From Deltaproteobacteria bacterium (lineage in GTDB: Bacteria > Desulfobacterota > Desulfobaccia > Desulfobaccales > 0-14-0-80-60-11): DNA of 15,936 bases. The notes below the pieces were generated by a model. The model made no database searches, was not told the DNA's origin, and saw only the letters and a program-made list of their open reading frames with translations. Below, in pieces: positions 13,887 through 15,936 of the stretch. Positions within the stretch are counted from its first letter, which is position 1. Each line of letters starts with the position of its first letter. Both the position numbers and the translations under genes were made by a program. The DNA lies in the NCBI GenBank assembly GCA_023381945.1, contig JAMCQY010000198.1, forward strand, positions 2,201 through 18,136, written 5' to 3'.

Positions 13887-14894
13887 CTACTCCATCACCA
13901 GCACCGCGGCCCCATGGATCTTGCCGGAGCGCAGGCGATTCAGGGCGTCATTGGCCTGTTCCAAAGGAAAGGTTTGAACTTCGGTTTTGATGGGCACCTT
14001 CGGGGCCAGGGCCAGGAATTCTTCGCCGTCCCGGCGGGTAAGGTTGGCCACCGAGCGCACCACCCGTTCGCCCCAGAGAATGTCATAAGGGAAGGAAGGG
14101 ATGTCGCTCATGTGGATGCCGCCGCAGACCACTACGCCGCCCTTGCAGGTGGCCTTAAGCGCCGCGGGGACCAGTTCGCCCGCCGGGGCGAAGATGATGG
14201 CCGCGTCCAGTTCTTCCGGGGGCCTCTCATCGGAGCCCCCGGCCCAGACCGCGCCCAGACGCCGGGCAAATTCCTGGGTTTCGGTGTCACCGGCCCGGGT
14301 AAAGCCGTAGACCTGTTGGCCCCGATGCACCGCCACCTGAATGGTGATATGGGCTGCGGCCCCGAAACCATAAATACCCAAACGCTCCACGTCTTCCCCC
14401 GCCTTGCGGTAGGAGCGGAAGCCGATGAGGCCGGCGCAGAGCAGGGGCGCGGCCTGGGCGTCGGGAAAGCCCTCCGGCAGATGAAAAGTATAGTGCTGGT
14501 CGGCTACGGTGTATTGGGCGTAGCCGCCGTCCAGGGTATAGCCGGTGAATTTCGGGTCATCGCACAGGTTTTCCCGTTCCTGCCGGCAGTAGCGGCACCT
14601 GCCGCAGGTGTGGCCCAGCCAGGGAACGCCGATGCGGTCGCCCGGGCGGAATTTTTTCACCTGATCTCCCACCGCGGCCACGGTCCCGACGATTTCATGG
14701 CCGATGATCAGGGGCAGTTTGGGCTCGGCCAGTTCGCCGTCGATGACATGCAGGTCGGTGCGGCAGACGCCGCAGGCGTGGACCTTTATCAACACCTGTT
14801 CGGGGCCGGGACGGGGCACCGGCATCTCCAAATATTTAAGCGGAGCACCCGCTTTCTCCAGGACCATAGCCTGCATGGTTTCAGGAACTTGCAT
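13887..14894 (-). CDS. Zinc-dependent alcohol dehydrogenase (MDR family)
   Basis: This 335-residue medium-chain dehydrogenase is predicted to oxidise alcohols or reduce aldehydes with NAD(P) in the cytoplasm. The catalytic zinc ligands are visible as Cys44 (CGVCRTDLH), His66 and Glu67 (GHE), and Cys153. The structural zinc lobe is intact with Cys97, Cys100, Cys103 and Cys111 (TCGRCRYCRQERENLC). The Rossmann turn is GIYGFGAAAH (173-182), a form seen in this subfamily in place of GxGxxG. The C-terminus has the usual LEQANDALNRLRSGKIHGAAVL ending. It belongs to the AdhA/propanol-preferring subgroup by length and motifs; substrate and cofactor choice cannot be read. GGAG lies 11 bases before the ATG; the second Met (residue 7) is an alternative start. 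A long antisense frame over this gene is a GC-composition shadow. Confidence 0.92.
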   Translation of the reverse strand: MQVPETMQAMVLEKAGAPLKYLEMPVPRPGPEQVLIKVHACGVCRTDLHVIDGELAEPKLPLIIGHEIVGTVAAVGDQVKKFRPGDRIGVPWLGHTCGRCRYCRQERENLCDDPKFTGYTLDGGYAQYTVADQHYTFHLPEGFPDAQAAPLLCAGLIGFRSYRKAGEDVERLGIYGFGAAAHITIQVAVHRGQQVYGFTRAGDTETQEFARRLGAVWAGGSDERPPEELDAAIIFAPAGELVPAALKATCKGGVVVCGGIHMSDIPSFPYDILWGERVVRSVANLTRRDGEEFLALAPKVPIKTEVQTFPLEQANDALNRLRSGKIHGAAVLVME

Positions 14895-14990
14895 AAATTT
14901 CCGCTCTCCACATAGGGCTTCTCTGATAGATAATTTTCATCGCAGACGGCTTTGGCAAGGGAGAGGCGTAATTTTCTTGGCAAAGCAATA

Positions 14991-15013
14991 GGGCGGACAC
15001 GTGGGTCCGCCCC
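14991..15013. repeat. Palindromic dispersed repeat (GGGCGGAC...GTCCGCCC)
   Basis: The arms GGGCGGAC (14991-14998) and GTCCGCCC (15005-15012) surround an ACGTGG loop. Over 23 bases it differs at three positions from the stem-loop at 3385-3407, so two copies of one repeat exist in this window. Here no T-run follows on either strand, so it is not a canonical terminator. It lies between the dehydrogenase start and the end of the OB-like gene. Confidence 0.7.
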
Positions 15014-15084
15014 TACCAACCCGCTTTAAATTTGGGAGGCGGGATGGGCTTCACTTTCACGCCCTACGCCCTAATTTCGGCGGA

Positions 15085-15471
15085 TTAATAAAGTCGCACC
15101 AGTGGGGCCTGGCGGCCGTGATAGGGGTGGCCGTCGATGGCCTCGATATAGACGTGGGTGGCCCGGAATTCTATGGGGCTGACCCGGCCGGAGATGGTGA
15201 CGTACTTACCGCGGCGGGCCAGGCCGCCCAGGACCGCAGGATTTTGGTTCAGGATGATCTTGTTGCCGAAGCCGTAGCGGGGATTGTTTTTGATAAAGTA
15301 GCCGCCGAAATCGCGGTTGTAGCCGATCCTGGCCAACAGACCGATGGGCTGGTAGGCGCCCTTGATCTTACTGTAGACATCGGGGTCGGGGATATACTTT
15401 TGGGCGAAAGCGGTGCCGGCGAGACCCAGCATCAGGAGCAGGAATAACAGGGAGATAGAGATTTTGCGCAT
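15085..15471 (-). CDS. Small exported protein, possible OB-fold
   Basis: Read from the ATG at 15471 this is 128 residues. AGGAGG lies four bases before that ATG; an in-frame TTG five codons upstream has no comparable site, so the ATG is preferred. Residues 1-23 form a clear signal peptide with cleavage after AFA, so the protein is periplasmic or outer-membrane associated. The mature part contains ARIGYNRDFGGYFIKNN (47-63) and a C-terminal KYVTISGRVSPIEFRATHVYIEAIDG (89-114), whose strand spacing recalls small exported OB-fold proteins. I do not recognise a named family and see no catalytic motif. The gene is alone on its strand, with 190 bases including a palindromic repeat between it and the dehydrogenase. 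Function unknown; a binding role is only an inference. Confidence 0.75.
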   Translation of the reverse strand: MRKISISLLFLLLMLGLAGTAFAQKYIPDPDVYSKIKGAYQPIGLLARIGYNRDFGGYFIKNNPRYGFGNKIILNQNPAVLGGLARRGKYVTISGRVSPIEFRATHVYIEAIDGHPYHGRQAPLVRLY

Positions 15472-15586
15472 GGCGCCTCCTGGCAATGATTTTTACCCGG
15501 CCATTTTACAGCAAAAGGCTAGGGTAAATCATGCCTATTTTCGAAAATATTTCCGGAGCGTCCGGCGCAACATTATTCCTGGAGGT

Positions 15587-15612
15587 ACCCTTGCCTGACA
15601 CACCCTTGCCTG
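15587..15612. repeat. Short direct repeat, ACCCTTGCCTG x2
   Basis: ACCCTTGCCTG occurs at 15587-15597 and again at 15602-15612, a 15-base period. It lies in the spacer between the divergent OB-like and DUF169 genes, about 75 bases before the latter. Two sites on nearly one and a half helical turns might bind a regulator, but it may be chance. Confidence 0.35.
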
Positions 15613-15686
15613 GCAGTTGTGGAGGGGGAAAATTTGTGTTAAGAAATTGCCAGAAACTGAAAGCATTTCACTGATATGGAGTTTCT

Positions 15687-15936
15687 ATGGGCGATTTTCA
15701 GACCATTTCCCAAGACTTGAGCAAGATGCTGGGCCTGAAATATGAGGCGGTGGGCGTGACCCTGTATAAAGAGGGTGAGGCGCTGCCGGAGGGCGTATCA
15801 TTTGCCCAGGAGAACCTGAAGAGCTACTGTCAGGCCGTGGTCCTGGCCGGGCAGGGGCGCACCTTGCTCTTGGCCAAGGAGCAGATGGGCTGCAAGCTGG
15901 GCACCACCGCCCTGGGCTTTGAAAAGGAGGCGGAAG
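15687..15936 (+). CDS. DUF169 family protein, 5' part only
   Basis: The ATG at 15687 opens a frame that runs off the window; 83 codons are visible. GGAG lies five bases upstream of the start; an earlier ATG at 15676 is in another frame. The protein begins MGDFQTISQDLSKMLGLKYE and continues AVGVTLYKEGEALPEG, SYCQAVVLAGQG (Cys48), KEQMGCKLGTTALGF (Cys69). This is the pattern of the DUF169 (COG2043) family, in which a leading helix is followed by a PVGV-like strand and conserved Cys near a GxxALG segment. These proteins are frequent in anaerobic deltaproteobacteria, clostridia and archaea and have no proven function; the Cys suggest metal or cofactor binding. The upstream 215-base spacer separates it from the divergent OB-like gene. 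Confidence 0.8.
   Translation, partial: MGDFQTISQDLSKMLGLKYEAVGVTLYKEGEALPEGVSFAQENLKSYCQAVVLAGQGRTLLLAKEQMGCKLGTTALGFEKEAE

Noticed and set aside
13887..14894. Loss of the third glycine in the Rossmann motif as a sign of inactivity
   Set aside because: GFGAxAH-type turns are normal in this zinc dehydrogenase subgroup, and all zinc ligands are present.
13845..14915. 356-residue plus-strand open frame opposite the dehydrogenase, longer than the real gene
   Set aside because: It is a GC-driven antisense shadow; the minus-strand protein has all zinc and Rossmann motifs, and this frame shows no family motifs.

Overview
The window looks like chromosomal DNA from a Gram-negative, GC-rich bacterium, most likely a deltaproteobacterial lineage (Desulfobacterota; Desulfobacca or Syntrophobacterales-like). 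This placement is inferred from gene types, a HrcA/CIRCE-controlled groESL, MltD-type murein hydrolase, MMPL/HpnN-like exporter, DUF169 protein, and many dispersed palindromic repeats in the spacers. It has not been tested by a search. Genes are mostly housekeeping or metabolic, Shine-Dalgarno led, and on both strands.

Layout. 1-815: 3' end of an MltD-like lytic transglycosylase whose C-terminus is a long Lys/Ala/Ser tail; the reading frame stays open for 44 more codons past its TGA. 1099-3191: groES-groEL behind a sigma70-like promoter whose start region overlaps a CIRCE operator. 3192-3790: a gene-free spacer packed with dispersed repeats, a rho-independent terminator and a ~194 bp MITE-like element. 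3791-5929 (minus): a GT35 alpha-glucan phosphorylase. 6106-6720 (plus): a WrbA-like flavoprotein, divergent from the phosphorylase. 6829-9663 (plus): a large MMPL/RND exporter, convergent with a low-molecular-weight tyrosine phosphatase/arsenate reductase-type protein (9678-10097, minus). 10140-10270: a second MITE-like element. 10341-12912 (plus): a tightly coupled three-gene unit (proline iminopeptidase-type hydrolase, SplB-like radical SAM protein, helical protein of unknown function) with stop/start overlaps at both junctions. 12919-15471 (minus): a small secreted SLT-domain protein with its own terminator, a zinc alcohol dehydrogenase, and a small exported OB-fold-like protein. 15687-end (plus): the 5' end of a DUF169 protein.

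Functionally, groESL is a classic heat-shock operon; glucan phosphorylase mobilises storage glucan; the two SLT-type proteins act on peptidoglycan; WrbA and the zinc dehydrogenase are redox enzymes. I see no defence island, CRISPR array, prophage, transposase or RNA gene. The best candidate for something undescribed is the translationally coupled hydrolase-radical SAM-helical protein unit at 10341-12912. The repeat nest downstream of groEL and the tail of the first gene are the next most unusual structures.
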